Assembly: GCF_039523335.1 (NCBI RefSeq)
Contig: NZ_BAAAFC010000001.1
Coordinates: 1,240,001-1,304,000, forward strand
Length of the DNA stretch: 64,000 nt
Direction: 5' to 3'
Source of the DNA: Marinobacter szutsaonensis
GTDB taxonomy: Bacteria > Pseudomonadota > Gammaproteobacteria > Pseudomonadales > Oleiphilaceae
A program made the translations under genes and the position numbers. Position 1 is the first letter of the stretch. The number at the start of each line of letters is the position of its first letter. The notes below the pieces were generated by a model that searched no databases, was not told the origin of the DNA, and was given only the letters and a program-made list of their open reading frames with translations. Below are positions 26,806 through 36,660 of the stretch, one piece after another.

Positions 26806-27234
26806 TTACTCCACCGTGATGGTAATTTTCTCGGACATGACCGGCGGCTCGTGGGGCACGTGCATGTAGTCACCCACCAGCAGTTGCAGGGTATGCTCGC
26901 CCGGCGAAAGCTCCAGGGTGGTCTGGGTTTGCCCACCGCCAAAATGGATATGGCGCTCATCTGAGGGAACCGGTTGATCCATCGGTGGCATCTCATCGAC
27001 ATCCACCAGCAGGTGATGATGCCCGGTGGCTTCGCGCTCCACCCCTGCCGGTGCCACGCCCAGATTTTCTAGGCCGAACCTCACAGTCACTGGCGAACTT
27101 ACGGTCTGCCCATCAGTTGGCGTTACAAAGTACACCGCCGCCCCTTCGGGCGCAGGCGTGGCGGCGTGGGCCCCGGCAACCATCGCGGCAGCAAGAACTG
27201 ACGATAGGACCAACCGTTGTGTGCTGTTAATCAT
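26806..27234 (-). CDS. DUF4399 domain-containing secreted protein
   Basis: 142 residues with a Sec signal peptide ending at AMVAGAHAA. The mature part has VYFVTPTDGQTVSSPVTVRFGLENLGVAPAG, then GHHHLLVDV and RHIHFGGGQTQTTLELSPGEHTLQLL, the DUF4399 pattern. Clustered His residues (GHHH, HIHF) suggest metal binding in the periplasm, an inference. It is a single-gene unit. Confidence 0.88.
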   Translation of the reverse strand: MINSTQRLVLSSVLAAAMVAGAHAATPAPEGAAVYFVTPTDGQTVSSPVTVRFGLENLGVAPAGVEREATGHHHLLVDVDEMPPMDQPVPSDERHIHFGGGQTQTTLELSPGEHTLQLLVGDYMHVPHEPPVMSEKITITVE

Positions 27235-27403
27235 GACTCACTCCTTGAATCAGCGGACTGTCTTTCAATTGTAGGACAAACTTCAGAATCTTGCTGGCGC
27301 TTTACATCAACCTGGCTGATAAACAGCTCAGGGGCGGCATACATACCAGTAGTTCTGGAAGTCATGTGCGAGCTCATGCACGTCGATATTCCGAAAGCCC
27401 GCT

Positions 27404-28297
27404 TCACGCCGGCAGCTGGCGCCCCAGAAACTCAAGCTGATCCTTTATGGACTGATCCAGAGCGTCACCCCGATATACATCAAAATGCCCGACCGGATAG
27501 TGCTTCACTTGGGAGTTCGGCATTTTTTTCGCCGCTTTGGCCGCGGCATTCGCCGGAGCGACCGTATCCCGGTCGCAAATCAGCACCAGTGCCGGACAGG
27601 TGACTTTGCTGGCCAAACGGGTGGGCCGGAAAAGCGGAATCGTAAAACTCACGCCCGCGGCGACGTAGTTCAACGCATTATCGGCCAACAGGGGCACATA
27701 CCCTTCCTGACAATCCTCGGCCGTCATCATGCCCAGCTCCCCGGGGCGAGCCGCCGATGCAATGTACCGGGGAGACATCCCCAGCCCGCGGCGAATCCAG
27801 TCTACCGATCCGTGCCAGGTCAGGCGCATCGCCTGCATGATCCCGGCATAACCGATTACACCCAGCAAAGACGCCAGACCATCCACCATCGGGCATTGGG
27901 AGATAGTGCACTGCACGCTGCCATCCCTCGCCGCGGCCGCAATCACAAGCCCGCCAGAAAACGACGTACCCCACAGACAAATGCGACTGCCATCGACACG
28001 ATCCAGCTGCCGCGCAAAATCCAGTGCCGCCAGCCAGTCAGCCACTTCCTTGCTGGGGCTCAGGGTCTGGCGTGGCTGGCCATCACTGTCCCCGAAATGA
28101 CGGTAGTCAAAGGCAAAGACCGCATAGCCCGCATCGCAAAAAGCTTCCTTGAACGGTGCAAGACCACTGGCATGAGTCAGCCCAAAACCATGGGCCATCA
28201 CGATACACGGCAAGTCACGGCCGTCGGCGTCCGGCGTGTAAAGCACACCGCGGCAGGTTGTATCCTGGCTCGGGAATTCCAGTGGTGTTTCGATCAT
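27404..28297 (-). CDS. Alpha/beta hydrolase (dienelactone hydrolase/S33-like)
   Basis: 297 residues, cytoplasmic. VMAHGFGLTHASGL is the oxyanion-loop region, AFDYRHFGDSDGQPRQ the next conserved strand, and the nucleophile elbow is WGTSFSGGLV (Ser about 117). A C-terminal VLICDRDTVAPANAAAKAA holds the acid and VKHYPVGHFDVYRG the His. This is a complete triad of the esterase/acyl-peptidase type similar to Xanthomonas and Pseudomonas X-Pro-like hydrolases. Substrate unknown. Confidence 0.88.
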   Translation of the reverse strand: MIETPLEFPSQDTTCRGVLYTPDADGRDLPCIVMAHGFGLTHASGLAPFKEAFCDAGYAVFAFDYRHFGDSDGQPRQTLSPSKEVADWLAALDFARQLDRVDGSRICLWGTSFSGGLVIAAAARDGSVQCTISQCPMVDGLASLLGVIGYAGIMQAMRLTWHGSVDWIRRGLGMSPRYIASAARPGELGMMTAEDCQEGYVPLLADNALNYVAAGVSFTIPLFRPTRLASKVTCPALVLICDRDTVAPANAAAKAAKKMPNSQVKHYPVGHFDVYRGDALDQSIKDQLEFLGRQLPA

Positions 28298-28436
28298 TGC
28301 TCGACTCTCATGCGTGAAGATTGAGCATCACAGGATAGCTCATTGATTCAAGATGGGATCCGTAAGAGATTTTTGGGGTCCCCAAGTAAGTCCGCAGAGG
28401 ATAAGGTAAACCTTTTCCTCCGGAGACATTCACGCT

Positions 28437-28640
28437 ATGGACACCGCGATCCTGGTTTGGGGCCTGATCTTCAGCTCCATCGGCATCGGTTATTTCATTT
28501 ACGGGCGAAGGCAGTCCAATATGGCCGTCCGCTGGTGCGGGCTGGCGCTGATTCTTTACCCGTACCTCATGACCGATGCCCTCACCATGGTGGCCGTCGG
28601 CATTGCAATTATGTTGGTCCCCCGGTTCGTTGAACTTTGA
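28437..28640 (+). CDS. Small two-to-three-helix membrane protein
   Basis: 67 residues with a CCGGAG site upstream. Three hydrophobic stretches (residues 3-22, 33-44 and 47-62) with a basic loop YGRRQSNMAVRW between the first two. It resembles small inner-membrane proteins common in gammaproteobacteria; the role is unknown. Its end forms one arm of the terminator hairpin. Confidence 0.7.
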   Translation: MDTAILVWGLIFSSIGIGYFIYGRRQSNMAVRWCGLALILYPYLMTDALTMVAVGIAIMLVPRFVEL

Positions 28641-28651
28641 ACCGGGGGACC
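28616..28651. terminator. Bidirectional terminator hairpin
   Basis: Perfect 13-base inverted repeat, GGTCCCCCGGTTC (28616-28628) and GAACCGGGGGACC (28639-28651), with a 10-base loop. It overlaps the last codons of the small membrane gene and lies between convergent genes, which fits a shared terminator although the T-run is missing. Confidence 0.6.
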
Positions 28652-28667
28652 CGGCCCTTACCGCCAA

Positions 28668-29657
28668 TCACCGAGTCGGCGGCGCCATAAACTCCGGTCC
28701 GACGGGGTCATCAATGCACTTGTCCAGGATGTCATCGATTGCGGCCATCGCTTCCTTATCCAGCGACCAGCCCTCGATGTCATCGACCGGGTCCAGCTGT
28801 TCCGGTCTTCTCGCACCCCAAAGCGCGGTTGTGACACCGGGCTGATCCACCAGCCAGCGAAGGGCCAGAGTCAGCACATTTTTCTGATACCGCTCGCGGG
28901 CAAAGGCATCCAGTTCAGCCACAGCATTCAGGTATTGGCGATAGCGGTCGCCCTGGAACTTGGGATCATTCTTGCGCAGGTCGTCACCGGTAAACTGCGT
29001 GTCCTCCCGCATCTTGCCAGACAGCAGACCGCGGCAAAGTCCGCCGTAGGTGATGGTCGCAATGCCGTTTTCCCGACAATACGGAAGGATTTCCTGTTCG
29101 ATATCCCGCTCAAACAGGTTATACGGGGGCTGCAAACTGTGCAGGGGCACACTCTTCTGCAACTCGTCCATCTGCGACGGCGTGAAGTTGCTGACGCCAA
29201 TGGCGCGGATTTTCCCGGCCTGATAGAGATTTTCCAGCGCCCGGGCGGTCTCTTCCATGGGCGTCTTCGGATCTGGCCAATGGACCTGGTAAATGTCGAT
29301 CCGGTCGGTCTGAAGGCGTTTCAGGGAATCCTCAACTTCCCGTTCTATGCGCGCAGCAGAGGCATCCCGCCAGACTTTATCCTGATCATCGTTCCAGTTC
29401 AGAGCTACCTTGGTGGCCAGGGCAACCTGATCCCGCCGGCCGTTGGCGAGGGCCTTGCCCACAATTTCCTCTGAGCGTCCGAAGCCGTAAACCGGCGCCG
29501 TGTCGATCAGACCAATACCCTTGTCGATGGCCCTGTGGATGGTATCGATGGACTGGGCTTCGTCCGTTCCGCCCCACATCCAGCCACCAATGGCCCAGGT
29601 ACCGAGCCCGACGGGTGTGACCTGAATGTCGGTATTTCCGAATGTTCGCGTATCCAT
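28668..29657 (-). CDS. Aldo/keto reductase
   Basis: 329 residues from the ATG at 29657, with GGGAGG just upstream. A TIM-barrel oxidoreductase: start MDTRTFGNTDIQVTPVGLGTWAIGG, catalytic Asp-Tyr in LIDTAPVYGFGRSEE, Lys in VALATKVALNW and His in YQVHWPDP. The NADPH-binding end reads VTTALWGARRPEQL. The family reduces aldehydes and ketones; the substrate is unknown. It converges on the small membrane gene. Confidence 0.93.
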   Translation of the reverse strand: MDTRTFGNTDIQVTPVGLGTWAIGGWMWGGTDEAQSIDTIHRAIDKGIGLIDTAPVYGFGRSEEIVGKALANGRRDQVALATKVALNWNDDQDKVWRDASAARIEREVEDSLKRLQTDRIDIYQVHWPDPKTPMEETARALENLYQAGKIRAIGVSNFTPSQMDELQKSVPLHSLQPPYNLFERDIEQEILPYCRENGIATITYGGLCRGLLSGKMREDTQFTGDDLRKNDPKFQGDRYRQYLNAVAELDAFARERYQKNVLTLALRWLVDQPGVTTALWGARRPEQLDPVDDIEGWSLDKEAMAAIDDILDKCIDDPVGPEFMAPPTR

Positions 29658-29770
29658 GCTTCCTCCCATTGCCTTGAAAGCCACCTGGAGAAAATGCGGC
29701 ACTGTGAATGTCTCGTACCACAGACATGCGAGGGAGGACGCGTAAATTCAACCCCGACGGCAAACAGTAG

Positions 29771-30163
29771 TCAGTTGCGTTCCTTCAACACCGAGTAGAT
29801 GCTGCGAACGGCGGCAACATCTGATGCGTCAGATTCGATCACGTCTTCCAGCAATTCCAGAACCCGCTTTTCATCGTTACTTCGGAGACTCGGCCAGAAC
29901 ACATAGGGAATGACATCCGGGTTCCGGATATAGAACAGCGCAGCTTCCTCCGGTTGGGCTGTATCGCCCCGAAGCCCGACAGTAAATCGCTTTCCTTCGC
30001 TGTCCACCAGTGTGACCACCAGCGATTTTTCAGACTCCACTTCCCGGACTTCACCAACGGTAATGGGCGCCTCAAGAGCAGGGACGGAGGTAATGTAATA
30101 CTGAATACCGAGAAACCCCAGAAGAACGACCAACAGTGCGGCCAGGGCGATTGATTTCATCAT
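29771..30163 (-). CDS. Single-pass membrane protein with extracytoplasmic domain
   Basis: 130 residues. The N-terminal helix (IALAALLVVLLGFLGIQYYI) is an uncleaved anchor. The rest is a small domain with VGEVREVESEKSLVVTLVDSEGKRFTVGL, looking like a beta barrel unit, and an acidic helical tail (RVLELLEDVIESDASDVAAVRSIYSVL). Unrecognised family. It starts 80 bases downstream of slyD across a stem-loop. Confidence 0.6.
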   Translation of the reverse strand: MMKSIALAALLVVLLGFLGIQYYITSVPALEAPITVGEVREVESEKSLVVTLVDSEGKRFTVGLRGDTAQPEEAALFYIRNPDVIPYVFWPSLRSNDEKRVLELLEDVIESDASDVAAVRSIYSVLKERN

Positions 30164-30187
30164 GAATACAGCCTGAATGCCTTGAGA

Positions 30188-30210
30188 GGGCAGACGCGAC
30201 GCGTCTGCCC
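30188..30210. terminator. Stem-loop downstream of slyD
   Basis: Perfect 10-base arms GGGCAGACGC and GCGTCTGCCC with a 3-base loop, between slyD and the next minus-strand gene. No T-run follows on either strand, so it may act as an mRNA-stabilising or attenuating hairpin. Confidence 0.5.
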
Positions 30211-30242
30211 AGTAAAATCCGGGGTTGAGGGCACTTCACCCC

Positions 30243-30725
30243 TCAGTGGTGATGCCCACCCGGCCCATGGACGTGGCCGTGCGCAATCTCTTCCGGATTG
30301 GCGGCGCGGACTTCAAGGATTTCGATATCAAAGGTCAGAGTTCTGCCGGCCATCGGATGGTTGGTATCGACATCGGCAAACTTGTGGCCGACCTTGGCGA
30401 CGACCACATGGCGCGGGCCCTGCTCGGTCTGCACCTGGGCAATCATGCCCGGCTTCCAGCGTTTGGCACCCATCAAATGCTTGATCGGCACGCGCTGAAT
30501 GGCGTCTTCTTTGCGCGGACCGTAGGCTTTATCCGGAGTAACGGTCACACTGAAGCTTTCGCCGGCCTCGCGACCTTCCAGGGCTTCTTCCAGGCCCCGG
30601 ATAATGCCGCCGTGCCCATGCAGGTATGCGTTCGGCTCCCCGCCACGGGAGGTTTCAACGACGTTGCCTTCTTCATCACTGACGCTGTAGTGAAACAGGA
30701 CCACCTGATTCTTTTCGATTGGCAT
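30243..30725 (-). CDS. slyD: FKBP-type peptidyl-prolyl isomerase, SlyD-like
   Basis: 160 residues. N-terminal FKBP half MPIEKNQVVLFHYSVSDEEGNVVE, then YLHGHGGIIRGLEEALEGREAGESFSVTV-type sequence, the inserted chaperone (IF) domain around YGPRKEDAIQRVP to HMARGP-like segments, and the closing FAD..NHPMAGRTLTFDIEIL. The tail is His-rich (HGHVHGPGGHHH), a short nickel/zinc-binding region as in SlyD. Cytoplasmic isomerase and metallochaperone. The His tail is shorter than in E. coli SlyD. Confidence 0.9.
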   Translation of the reverse strand: MPIEKNQVVLFHYSVSDEEGNVVETSRGGEPNAYLHGHGGIIRGLEEALEGREAGESFSVTVTPDKAYGPRKEDAIQRVPIKHLMGAKRWKPGMIAQVQTEQGPRHVVVAKVGHKFADVDTNHPMAGRTLTFDIEILEVRAANPEEIAHGHVHGPGGHHH

Positions 30726-30847
30726 AGGGTTCTCCGGGACGATTCAAGATATGCCATTATAACCAGCAGCAGTTTTATTCTCAGCTATCAGAAAAGCATC
30801 GGGCAGCGGCAGCTACTGTCGCTACCCGATAGAGGAGATGTGACCCG

Positions 30848-31450
30848 ATGACCAACGACCTGCCCTATTCCCAGGCCTGTGAGAACAACAAAGCCCCGAT
30901 CCTGGAGAAGCTGCAGGCCATCTTCACGGCACCGGGCAAGGTTCTGGAAATCGGAACACTCACCGGGCAGCACGCCGTGCATTTCGCACAGGCCATGCCC
31001 CACCTGCAGTGGCAACCGAGTGACCACCCGGAGGCGGCTGATCTGTGTCGTCCCCGGCTGGAGCAGGCCGCCCTGCCCAACATGTTGCAAGTCGTTGAAC
31101 TGGACGTCGGCGATACCAACTGGCCGGTCGACACTTTCAAGTGGGCGTTCTCCGCAAATACCGCGCACATCATGGCCTGGAGCGAAGTCGAACAGATGTT
31201 CCGTGGAATCGGCGAGCGCCTGCCGGAAGACGGAGCCTTCTGCCTGTATGGCCCGTTCAATAATCGGGGCGAATACTCGAGTGACAGCAACCGCCGTTTT
31301 GATCAGCACCTGAAATCCCAGGCCGCTCATATGTGCATTCGGGACCTGGTGGACCTCAGCGCTCTGGCGGAATCGGCCGGGATGACGCTTGCTGAAAATC
31401 ACGCCATGCCGGCCAATAACCTGCTGTTGGTATTTCGGCCCAAACCCTGA
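30848..31450 (+). CDS. DUF938 family SAM-dependent methyltransferase
   Basis: 200 residues. Family opening PYSQACENNKAPILEKLQ, then motif I VLEIGTLTGQHAVHFA near residue 39 and QPSDHPEA. The middle and end read NTAHIMAWSEVEQMFRGIGERLPEDGAFCLYGPFN and RDLVDLSALAESAGM, all typical of DUF938. The substrate is unknown. The ribosome site GAGG lies upstream and it is divergent from slyD. Confidence 0.9.
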   Translation: MTNDLPYSQACENNKAPILEKLQAIFTAPGKVLEIGTLTGQHAVHFAQAMPHLQWQPSDHPEAADLCRPRLEQAALPNMLQVVELDVGDTNWPVDTFKWAFSANTAHIMAWSEVEQMFRGIGERLPEDGAFCLYGPFNNRGEYSSDSNRRFDQHLKSQAAHMCIRDLVDLSALAESAGMTLAENHAMPANNLLLVFRPKP

Positions 31451-31517
31451 GGTGGTTCCCCCGGACGCGGCGAACTGACCACCAACTCACGGTGACGATG
31501 GTCGGGGTGACCCACGT

Positions 31518-32186
31518 TCAGTGCAGCGACATCAGTTTGTCTGCAACCTCAACAAGGCTATCGCCCGTGACATCGGGCTGCAGAAAGACATCGCCAGGCT
31601 TGTGTTCAAGGCGCGAACACCAGCCCGAAAGCGCCCCGGCCCGTTTCGCACCATGGCAATCCCAGGCGTGCACAGCAACCAGCGCCAGGCGCTCAATCGG
31701 CGTACCTAAACGTTTGGCGGCAAAACGGTAGATTTCCGGATGAGGCTTCCAGATACCCGCGTCCTGCGAGGTGACCACGTGGTCCACAAAACCGGAAAGC
31801 CCTGCCCCCTCGAGGAAACGGCGTGTTTTGTCAGGATTGTTGACGGTAAGGCATCCAACGGCCACGCCCGCCTCAGAGAGTTTCTTCAGAGCCGGTACGG
31901 CATCGTCGAAGGTCGGTAGCGTGGAGAACCCTTCGACCACATATTCAATATCACGCTCACTGAGCGTGTATTTCGTTTCAGTGCGGAGTGATTCCCGGGC
32001 AAGGTCGTCGAAGGGTGCCGTGTCACCGGCAAGGGTCAATGCCATGGCATCGCGTTGAAATCGCAGAAACCAGGGCTGCAGAACGGTCGCTGGTTGGCCA
32101 ACCTCTTCCAGCCGGGCCGCCAGCGGATCCAGATCGATCAATGTCTCCAGGACATCGAATAAAACTACGTTCGGTCGGTCAGCCAT
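31518..32186 (-). CDS. Haloacid dehalogenase, type II-like HAD hydrolase
   Basis: 222 residues from the ATG at 32186, with GGGAGG nine bases before. HAD motif I is VVLFDVLETLIDLD with the nucleophilic Asp, motif II is CLTVNNPDK (Thr or Asn), motif III the Lys in AGIWKPHPEIY, and the closing acidic motif LVAVHAWDCHGAKRAG. The pattern is that of L-2-haloacid dehalogenases and related phosphatases. A real dehalogenase activity is possible but not proved. It lies upstream of nothing on this strand and converges on the DUF938 gene. Confidence 0.88.
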   Translation of the reverse strand: MADRPNVVLFDVLETLIDLDPLAARLEEVGQPATVLQPWFLRFQRDAMALTLAGDTAPFDDLARESLRTETKYTLSERDIEYVVEGFSTLPTFDDAVPALKKLSEAGVAVGCLTVNNPDKTRRFLEGAGLSGFVDHVVTSQDAGIWKPHPEIYRFAAKRLGTPIERLALVAVHAWDCHGAKRAGALSGWCSRLEHKPGDVFLQPDVTGDSLVEVADKLMSLH

Positions 32187-32293
32187 ATCCAGAGCCTCCC
32201 TAAGCCGGTGTAGGTTCACAGGAAGTGTAGCTCAGGTTATCGCGGTATGCAGATTTGTGGACTTATGGAAAACCGGGCCAGCAAAACCCGTCC

Positions 32294-34063
32294 TTAGGCC
32301 TCATTCGCCTTACGATAATGCCCCTGATAATCAAAGATCCGATCCTGCACCTGCCAATAGTGCTTCTGCTGGCGGGCAATCACAAAATCCGGTGCCGGCA
32401 ACAAGGCCTGACTCTCAAGCACCTCATCGGCCGTGCTGAACGTTTTCGGGGCCTGGCTGTTCGCGAAACGACGCCCGAACAATTTGTTGAAGACTGTGCG
32501 CTGGCCCGGCTTGTTGAAATCAAACAACTCGTTGAGTTCCTCGCCATCCTCCCCGTGGTAGGTGATCCTCAGTTTGCTGCCATCAACACCTAACGTGATC
32601 CCCGCGCAACGAATCACCATGGCATCCTTGAGCCTCAGCGCATCTCTTAACTGATCATCCGGATCGATGATGGCTTTGTGGCACTGCCCGCAGTTTCGGG
32701 CCGCAATATCATTCTCGCCACCGCAGTGGGGGCACTCCTTGAATCGAAAGCGGTAATCGCACTGTTGCGGGCGCCCGCCCTCCCCGGCCGGTCCATCCGC
32801 TTCTGCCGGCTCCAGCAGCCCCTGACAACGGCGCCCGTAATGCTCGATCACCCGGCCGTCACTGTCCGTTTTACCCCAGAAGATATTGGCAAACCCGCAG
32901 CCCGGGCAGAACACCTGCACCGGCTCGCTGTCCGGGTTCGGTTTCGGCTCCCCTACCTCCGGGTGATGCAGGTTCACGCTGTTGCCCGCGTAATCAATCA
33001 CCAGACAGTCCCGTTTGCCTTCATCCAGACGAAGCCCACGGCCCACAATCTGCTGATACAGGCTGACCGACTGGGTCGGCCGAAGAATGGCAATAAAGTC
33101 TACATGGGGCGCATCAAAGCCCGTGGTCAACACAGACACATTCACCAGATACTTCAGCTGCCGCTGTTTGAAGCGCTGGATCAGCAAGTCCCGATCTTTC
33201 AGATCGGTTGCGCCGGTCACCAGGGCGGTTTCGTGTTCCGGCAGATAGCCGGTGATCTCCCGGGCATGCTCCACCGTGGCCGCAAAGATCATCACGCCTT
33301 TGCGGTCGGCGGCCAGTTCTACCACCTGCTCGATGATCGCCCGGGTCACACGCTTATGTTTGCTCAGCAGCTGATTGACGTCCTTCTCCGCGTATTCACC
33401 AAAACGGTCCTGAGCCAGCGCGGAGAAATCGTATTGGGCCACCGCCGCATTCACCAGCTCGGGACGGGTGAGATACCCCCGGTTGATCATGTAGCTCAAC
33501 GGCAGTTCGTAAATGCAGTGCTGGAAGGGCTTATCTTCTTCACTGCGGACAAAGCCCCGGTAGTGATAGCGATAGATCCATCCCATGGCCAATCGATAGG
33601 GTGTCGCGGTCAGCCCGAGCACTTTGAGGGCGTCATTCTGCTGCCGCAGCAGTTCGATGATCTTTTGATACTGACTGGTTTCCTCACCGCTGACCCGATG
33701 GCACTCATCGATGATCACCAACGAGTATTGATCCCGGAACTGATCCAGGTTCGCCGAGACAGACTGCACACTGGCGAAGGTCACCTGATGCCGGTTTTCC
33801 TTGCGTTTCAACCCCGCGGAGAAGATGCCGCCCCTTAAACCATAACTCTGGTATTTAGCGTGGTTCTGCTCCACCAGCTCTTTAACGTGAGTCAACACCA
33901 GAATCTTGCGCCGGGCAAGCCGGGCCAGCTCGGCAATCACCAGGCTTTTACCCGCGCCGGTCGGCAGCACGATGACGGCGGACTCATCCGATTTCCGGAA
34001 ATGGTTCAGCGTGGCATCGACCGCTTCCTGCTGGTAAGGCCGCAGTTTGAAAGGAGCATTCAT
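32294..34063 (-). CDS. radD: DEAD/DEAH-box helicase RadD (YejH)
   Basis: 589 residues from the ATG at 34063, close to the 586 of E. coli RadD. SF2 helicase: Q-like start [16 protein letters not shown], Walker [12 protein letters not shown] near 35, motif Ia [12 protein letters not shown] box [10 protein letters not shown] near 120, motif [15 protein letters not shown] near 350. A zinc-ribbon pair follows ([12 protein letters not shown] and [18 protein letters not shown]). RadD acts with RecA-dependent repair and interacts with SSB; the C-terminus here ends [12 protein letters not shown]. High similarity in motif order to YejH supports the symbol. Confidence 0.92.
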   Translation of the reverse strand: MNAPFKLRPYQQEAVDATLNHFRKSDESAVIVLPTGAGKSLVIAELARLARRKILVLTHVKELVEQNHAKYQSYGLRGGIFSAGLKRKENRHQVTFASVQSVSANLDQFRDQYSLVIIDECHRVSGEETSQYQKIIELLRQQNDALKVLGLTATPYRLAMGWIYRYHYRGFVRSEEDKPFQHCIYELPLSYMINRGYLTRPELVNAAVAQYDFSALAQDRFGEYAEKDVNQLLSKHKRVTRAIIEQVVELAADRKGVMIFAATVEHAREITGYLPEHETALVTGATDLKDRDLLIQRFKQRQLKYLVNVSVLTTGFDAPHVDFIAILRPTQSVSLYQQIVGRGLRLDEGKRDCLVIDYAGNSVNLHHPEVGEPKPNPDSEPVQVFCPGCGFANIFWGKTDSDGRVIEHYGRRCQGLLEPAEADGPAGEGGRPQQCDYRFRFKECPHCGGENDIAARNCGQCHKAIIDPDDQLRDALRLKDAMVIRCAGITLGVDGSKLRITYHGEDGEELNELFDFNKPGQRTVFNKLFGRRFANSQAPKTFSTADEVLESQALLPAPDFVIARQQKHYWQVQDRIFDYQGHYRKANEA

Positions 34064-34142
34064 TCGCAGGGCTTGATCCCTTTCAGGATGAAAAGGCGGC
34101 CATAGTAGCAAATGAGTTGCCGTTAGCGGACAAAGGACTCCA

Positions 34143-35036
34143 TCAAGAGGCCTTTTTCATAACCGGCGCCAGCCATTTGCGCTTGGCCTTCTCCACCAGA
34201 TCGCGAGCATCGTGATTCCAGGGATGGAAATCGGGGCTGTAGTACTTGAAGTAGGACGGCAACAGCCTGCGGAAAACGCCGGGCTTGCCCCACATGTAAT
34301 TGAGTCCGCCCAGCCAGGACTTCAGGTTGAACAGCTGGCCGTCCTCTTTCATCAGCTGAACCAGATGAATCCCGCTGAACAGCGGGAACATGACACTCAC
34401 CGCCATCATTTCCGTCACCCGGACAAACTCGCTGCCGCCAATGCTCTTGTAGACATCGAACGCCACGGCCTTGTGTTCGGATTCCTCAATCGCATGCCAG
34501 GCCCAGATGGGCGCCATGCGCGGGTCCATTTCCTCCAGGGCGTCATATTTCAGGAGAAATTCCTCGGCCAACAGGGCGGTGAAATGCTCCACCGCCACCG
34601 TATGGGCCAGCTGGCGCTCGGGACTGAGGTGCTTGCGCAGCCAGTTCATCAGGCCCTGGATCTCCCGCTCCAGACGATCAAGGTTGATACCGCGACCCTG
34701 CATATGGCCGTTGAGGGCCTTGTGTTCCTTCGAATGGTGAGCCTCCTGGCCAATAAAGCCACGCACCGCCGCTTTCAATTCGGGGTCTGTGATCTGTTTC
34801 TGGTAGTGGCGTACCGAGTCGATAAAGAAGCGCTCACCGGGCGGAAAACTGGAAGACAGGGCGGCCAGCAGAAGCGTCTTGGCCGGATCGTTATCCCACC
34901 AGTACTTGGGCACGTCATCGGCCAGATCGAAGTCCGGCTGCCGGACTTCGGGGATCAGACCCTTGGGTGTGGTCGTGCGAGCTGTATCGCGCGCTGAAAT
35001 CGGATGAACATCGGCCTTGATTTTCCTGGTAATCAT
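34143..35036 (-). CDS. Metal-dependent hydrolase family protein (PF10118-like)
   Basis: 297 residues, all-helical. The motif order [38 protein letters not shown], then [12 protein letters not shown] and [17 protein letters not shown] gives the Glu and His ligands of a diiron/metal-binding four-helix bundle as in the predicted metal-dependent hydrolase family. The first 60 residues ([16 protein letters not shown] to [15 protein letters not shown]) recur in the truncated copy at 36274. Function unknown. Confidence 0.85.
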   Translation of the reverse strand: MITRKIKADVHPISARDTARTTTPKGLIPEVRQPDFDLADDVPKYWWDNDPAKTLLLAALSSSFPPGERFFIDSVRHYQKQITDPELKAAVRGFIGQEAHHSKEHKALNGHMQGRGINLDRLEREIQGLMNWLRKHLSPERQLAHTVAVEHFTALLAEEFLLKYDALEEMDPRMAPIWAWHAIEESEHKAVAFDVYKSIGGSEFVRVTEMMAVSVMFPLFSGIHLVQLMKEDGQLFNLKSWLGGLNYMWGKPGVFRRLLPSYFKYYSPDFHPWNHDARDLVEKAKRKWLAPVMKKAS

Positions 35037-35196
35037 TGTGAGCCCCCGGGAAGCATGATGTCTTTGGAATCATCATACTGACGGAGAGTCGACCGCCGTG
35101 AGAGGACAAGGGGCCACTTTACTTGTCATTGGTGGCCAAATTGCCACGTTCATCCACTGAGGAGATGCAGGCAGGTCCCGCCTTTTCGCTTCGGGT

Positions 35197-35577
35197 TCAG
35201 TGCCTGGCTTTGCTGACCACTTCCGGGGTTGCCGTCTCACCGGGTTCGCCGGCAAGGATACGGTCTGCATCAAGTGAGGCAATCGGTACCCGGGTATCCC
35301 TCGGAACATGGCCGCTCAGTTGCAGCTCAAGATAGCGCAGCGCACACACCCGAAGGAAAGATGTGAAATTGCCGAGATCATGGCCGGCATCGATGGATTC
35401 GTGGTAAAGCCGGGTGATCATCTGCGGCAGGTTCATCCCATCCCGTTCGGCCAACTCTGACAGTACCTGCCAGAAGGCATTTTCCATCCGAACACTGGTT
35501 ACCATGCCGTCAATACGCAGGGAGTGGGTCCGGCTGACCCAAAGCTCCGGGTCAGCATTGATAAAGAGCTTGCACAT
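35197..35577 (-). CDS. Ribbon-helix-helix domain protein (RHH_4-like)
   Basis: 126 residues. SLRIDGMVTSVRMENAFWQVLSELAERDGMNLPQMITRLYHES is the RHH_4 core, in which the beta strand TSVRMEN contacts DNA and two helices dimerise. N-terminal MCKLFINADPELWVSRT is also typical of this group, which may act as aryl-sulphate-like regulator or DNA-binding protein. Alone on the minus strand after the DJ-1 gene, target unknown. Confidence 0.82.
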   Translation of the reverse strand: MCKLFINADPELWVSRTHSLRIDGMVTSVRMENAFWQVLSELAERDGMNLPQMITRLYHESIDAGHDLGNFTSFLRVCALRYLELQLSGHVPRDTRVPIASLDADRILAGEPGETATPEVVSKARH

Positions 35578-35637
35578 GACGGCCTCCCTGGGTGCGCTTG
35601 AGAGCGCTGAGGGGCCGGTGGACTGGCCCCTGCGGCG

Positions 35638-36207
35638 TTACTGATCCAGCAATTTGAAGAACTGCGCCAGCCAGGCCGGATGGGCTGGCCACGCGGGCGC
35701 TGTTACCAGATTAGCATCGGTTACCGCCTGATCAACCTCGATACCGGCGAAGGTCCCGCCGGCCAGTTCCACTTCCGGTTGGCAGGCCGGATACGCAGAG
35801 CATTTGCGGCCCTCCAGAACGCCCGCTGCCGCCAACAACTGAGCCCCGTGGCAGATTGCCGCCACCGGCTTGTTGGTTTCGAAGAAATGGCGAACCAGAT
35901 TCTGCACCTCCTTATTCAGGCGCAGGTACTCGGGTGCACGACCGCCGGGCACTACCAACGCGTCGTAATTTGCCGGGTCCAGTCCGTCAAAATCCGCATT
36001 CAGGGCAAATCGATGGCCCGGTTTTTCAGTGTAGGTCTGATCACCCTCGAAGTCATGGATGGCCGTGGCAACAGTATCGCCCGCTTTCTTGTCCGGGCAA
36101 ACGGCATGAACCGTGTGGCCGACGGCCTGCAGTGCCTGGAACGGCACCATGGTTTCGTAGTCTTCGGTGAAATCACCGGTAATCATCAGAATCTTCTTCC
36201 CGCTCAT
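35638..36207 (-). CDS. DJ-1/PfpI family protein
   Basis: 189 residues. [23 protein letters not shown] and the nucleophile elbow [18 protein letters not shown] (Cys near 118) are the PfpI/DJ-1 marks; Glu near the N-terminus ([15 protein letters not shown]) is the partner acid. Members are glyoxalase III, deglycase or chaperone-like proteins. Cytoplasmic. It lies 60 bases upstream of the RHH gene and ends in a GSSQ-free tail ([11 protein letters not shown]). Confidence 0.92.
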   Translation of the reverse strand: MSGKKILMITGDFTEDYETMVPFQALQAVGHTVHAVCPDKKAGDTVATAIHDFEGDQTYTEKPGHRFALNADFDGLDPANYDALVVPGGRAPEYLRLNKEVQNLVRHFFETNKPVAAICHGAQLLAAAGVLEGRKCSAYPACQPEVELAGGTFAGIEVDQAVTDANLVTAPAWPAHPAWLAQFFKLLDQ

Positions 36208-36273
36208 GGCTATCTCCTTGTGCTTGTGTTGCCAGTTCTGGAAACAGTAGCAGTGGCGATGGTGGAGCAGGTA

Positions 36274-36474
36274 TTAAGGGACTACTACAGCAGAGAGAGT
36301 GGCCAACAGAAGCGTTTTGGCCGGATCGTTGTCCCACCAGTCTTCGGGCACGTCGTCGGCCAGATCAAAATCCGGCTGCCGGACTTCGGGGATCATACCC
36401 TTGGGTGTGGTATATCTAACGGCATGGCGCGCTGAAATCGGGTGAACATCGGCTTTTGTTTTCCTGGCAATCAT
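36274..36474 (-). pseudogene. Truncated copy of the metal-dependent hydrolase gene (5' part)
   Basis: 66 residues, of which about 60 match the N-terminus of the protein at 34143-35036 ([41 protein letters not shown]). The match then breaks at SAVVVP and a stop. DNA similarity covers about 34862-35157 and 36300-36594, so upstream DNA was copied too. The break coincides with GGTATTAAGGGAC (about 36271-36283), a string that recurs at about 42890. The remaining fold (metal site) is gone, so it is not functional as the parent is. Confidence 0.85.
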
Positions 36475-36596
36475 TGTGAGCCCCCCGGAAAGCGTGATAT
36501 CTGTTGAATCATCAGACTGGCGGAGAGTCGATTGCCGTGAGAGGACAAGGGGCCAATATACTTGTCATCGGTGGCCAATTCAGCGAATTCATCCAG

Positions 36597-36629
36597 GTCA
36601 CAAGCCCATAAGGTCGCTCCAGAGGCGAG
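36597..36629 (-). pseudogene. 3' fragment of a thioredoxin-like gene copy
   Basis: 33 bases, with only about two mismatches to 39286-39318, the end of the intact thioredoxin-like gene (encoding LERPYGLVT). It is directly next to the duplicated hydrolase DNA and 31 bases before the SDR gene. Confidence 0.75.
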
Positions 36630-36660
36630 ACCAAACCTAACGGCAAAACAGGAGCATTCA

